A DNA stretch of 64,000 nucleotides. Origin: Gonatopus flavifemur. Taxonomy: Eukaryota; Arthropoda; Insecta; Hymenoptera; Dryinidae. Both the position numbers and the translations under genes were made by a program. Shown here in pieces: positions 62,478 through 64,000 of this stretch; within the stretch, counting starts at the first letter, position 1, and each line of letters begins with the position of its first letter. Where the stretch lies: NCBI GenBank assembly GCA_018340375.1, contig JAFFJZ010000020.1, positions 3,162,001 through 3,226,000 of the forward strand. Direction: 5' to 3'. The notes beneath the pieces are model-generated. The model was not told the DNA's origin, searched no databases, and saw only the letters and a list, made by a program, of their open reading frames with translations.

Positions 62478-64000
62478 ATATCTCCGCTTCCTATTATCCG
62501 GTTGCAATCAAACTTGAACCACTTTCTGGTGATGATCCTATAGTGGCCCCATATGAGTTTCATTCTAATCGATTGAAAACTGTGGAAAATTTTCGTTTCG
62601 CGATTCACATTATTTGAAAATGTTTTGAAAGCATGCCTTCCCCATGTCGGTATCATCCAAATGCCATGAAACTTGTAGTATAATCAGTTTACGGGGGGTT
62701 AGTTGCATGGTGTGAATTTCAAACAAATCGGAATTGAAGGAAGAAAGTGGTAAGCACTGAGCTTCAAAACAAAATTTGGAAATTTCGTAAACATCGTTAA
62801 CATGCGGATAACTTCCGTTTCTATCATCCAATTGTCATGAAATTTCCACCACAGCTTTATGCAGTGTTGATCGCAGTCCTATATAAATTTCAACCTGATT
62901 CTCTAAGAAAAACGGGAAAGAGAAAGAAAACATGTATTGCTTCCTCGTTTAGAGGGAAGCTTGGTGATCGTTTCGAGGAGCCGAAAATTTTTTTGTCTCG
63001 AAATTCAAAATCTCCTAGACCAAAATGTTCCTCAGAACTCGGGGAACAATGTTATTACCGTGTCTGTCTGTCTGTCTGTGTGTGTGTGGCTGTAGCCCCC
63101 CCCCTAAGTTTCGTACGCGCATATCTCCCGTTCTGCTTATCCGATCGTTTCGAAATCTTCATCACAGTTGTGGACTAGGGTGATAGTGGTCCCATACAAG
63201 TTTCAACCTGATTCATTCAGAAGAATTGGGTGGATGAGAAGAACTCTGACAAAAAATGAACATTTTGCGTACGCGTGTATCTTTGCTTCCTATCATCCGA
63301 ATCCGATCAAACTTTAACCACGTTTTAGTCATGACCCGATAGTGGTTCCATATAAGTTTTATCCAAATCGGATGAAAACTGTGGAAAATTTTTTTTGGGA
63401 TCTGTATTTTTTTTTAAAGCATGCCTTCCCCATGTCCATATTATCCGAATGTCTTGGAACTCTGAGTATATTCGATTTACGAGATGTTAGTTATATGATA
63501 TAAATTTCAGGCACATTGGAATTGGGGGGAGGAAAAAAAAAAGGAAATCAGGTTCCTTTTTGTCTGTGGGTTTGTCTGTGTGTATGTAACAAATTTGCGA
63601 ACGGGTATATCTTCCGTTCGTGTTATTCGATCGTAATAAAATTTTCACCAGAGTCTTGTGCAGTATTGATAGTGGTTCCATATAAGTTTCAACCTCATCG
63701 TTACAGAAGAACGGGAGGGGGGAGGAGAAATTTTTCGAAAAATCGTGATCTTGCGAACGCGCGTATCTCTGCTTCCTATTATCCGAACCCGATCAAACTT
63801 GTACCACGTTGTAGTCATGATCCGACAGTGGTACCATGTAAGTTTCATCTCAATCGGTTGAAAATTGTGGAAAATTTTTCTATGGGGTCTGTATTTTCTT
63901 TGAAAGCATGCCTCTCCCATGTTCGTATCATCTGAATGCCTTGGAACTTGGAGCATATTCATTTCACAAGGTGTTAGGTGTACGTTTCAAATTCCAAGCA
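62478..64000. repeat. Array of diverged ~150-bp interspersed modules
   Basis: Repeated phrases in order: a GCGTATATCTC..TTC start, ATTATCCGATCG, a CCAC/CAC..TTGTGCAGTATTGATAGTGG core, TTCCATATAAGTTTCAACC, then GGAAAATTTTTC or AGAACGGGAGG. They recur near 62480, 62840, 63120, 63280, 63600 and 63770. 62936-63193 duplicates 44546-44795. No coding gene; the short KFQP frames come from the repeat. The array continues past the window edge. Confidence 0.6.

Noticed and set aside
63516..63935. 139-codon frame with KFQP motifs
   Set aside because: The KFQP motif recurs in every copy of the interspersed module (58353, 62837, 63516), often in different strands and frames; it is a repeat translation.

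Overview
The window is nuclear DNA from an insect. It is AT-rich, with genes split by short introns (mostly 60-120 bp) and with long stretches full of foldback and miniature DNA transposons. The gene set is conserved in animals, and intron style and repeat load would fit a hymenopteran, perhaps a parasitoid wasp; that placement is inferred, not shown. No bacterial or viral genes and no CRISPR were seen.

The first 26 kb is gene-dense: POLR1C (+, 5' end outside the window), LETM1 (-), ORC1 (+), an intronless kinesin-8 motor (-), WDR24 (+) and UBE3C (-). All exon chains were built by hand from splice sites and reading frame, and the summed coding lengths are multiples of three. The jobs are housekeeping: Pol I/III transcription, mitochondrial ion exchange, replication origin licensing, spindle and chromosome movement, TORC1 nutrient signalling (GATOR2), and HECT ubiquitin ligation. 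They look like unrelated neighbours. From 26 to 31 kb there is a gene desert with a tandem array of ~125-bp palindromes and a pogo-like relic that carries a nested MITE. An acid-lipase gene (+) runs from 31.4 to 41.1 kb with a 7.6-kb intron.

From 41 to 64 kb I find no convincing host gene. This part is a stack of nested transposons, many of which can be delimited to the base by target-site duplications (TSDs): hAT-like elements (8-bp TSD), a piggyBac-like MITE (TTAA), a 3.9-kb Sola-like element with ~700-bp inverted repeats and a broken two-exon transposase (4-bp TSD ATAT), and several foldback families that start CCC, end GGG and have 2-bp TSDs. One hAT-like insertion is proved by an empty copy of its target elsewhere in the window.

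The most interesting signals are the recurring CCC...GGG / 2-bp-TSD architecture shared by otherwise different miniature elements, the palindrome array, the Sola-like element, a GC-AG intron in POLR1C, and a short ORC1 without a BAH domain but with an internal 66-residue duplication.
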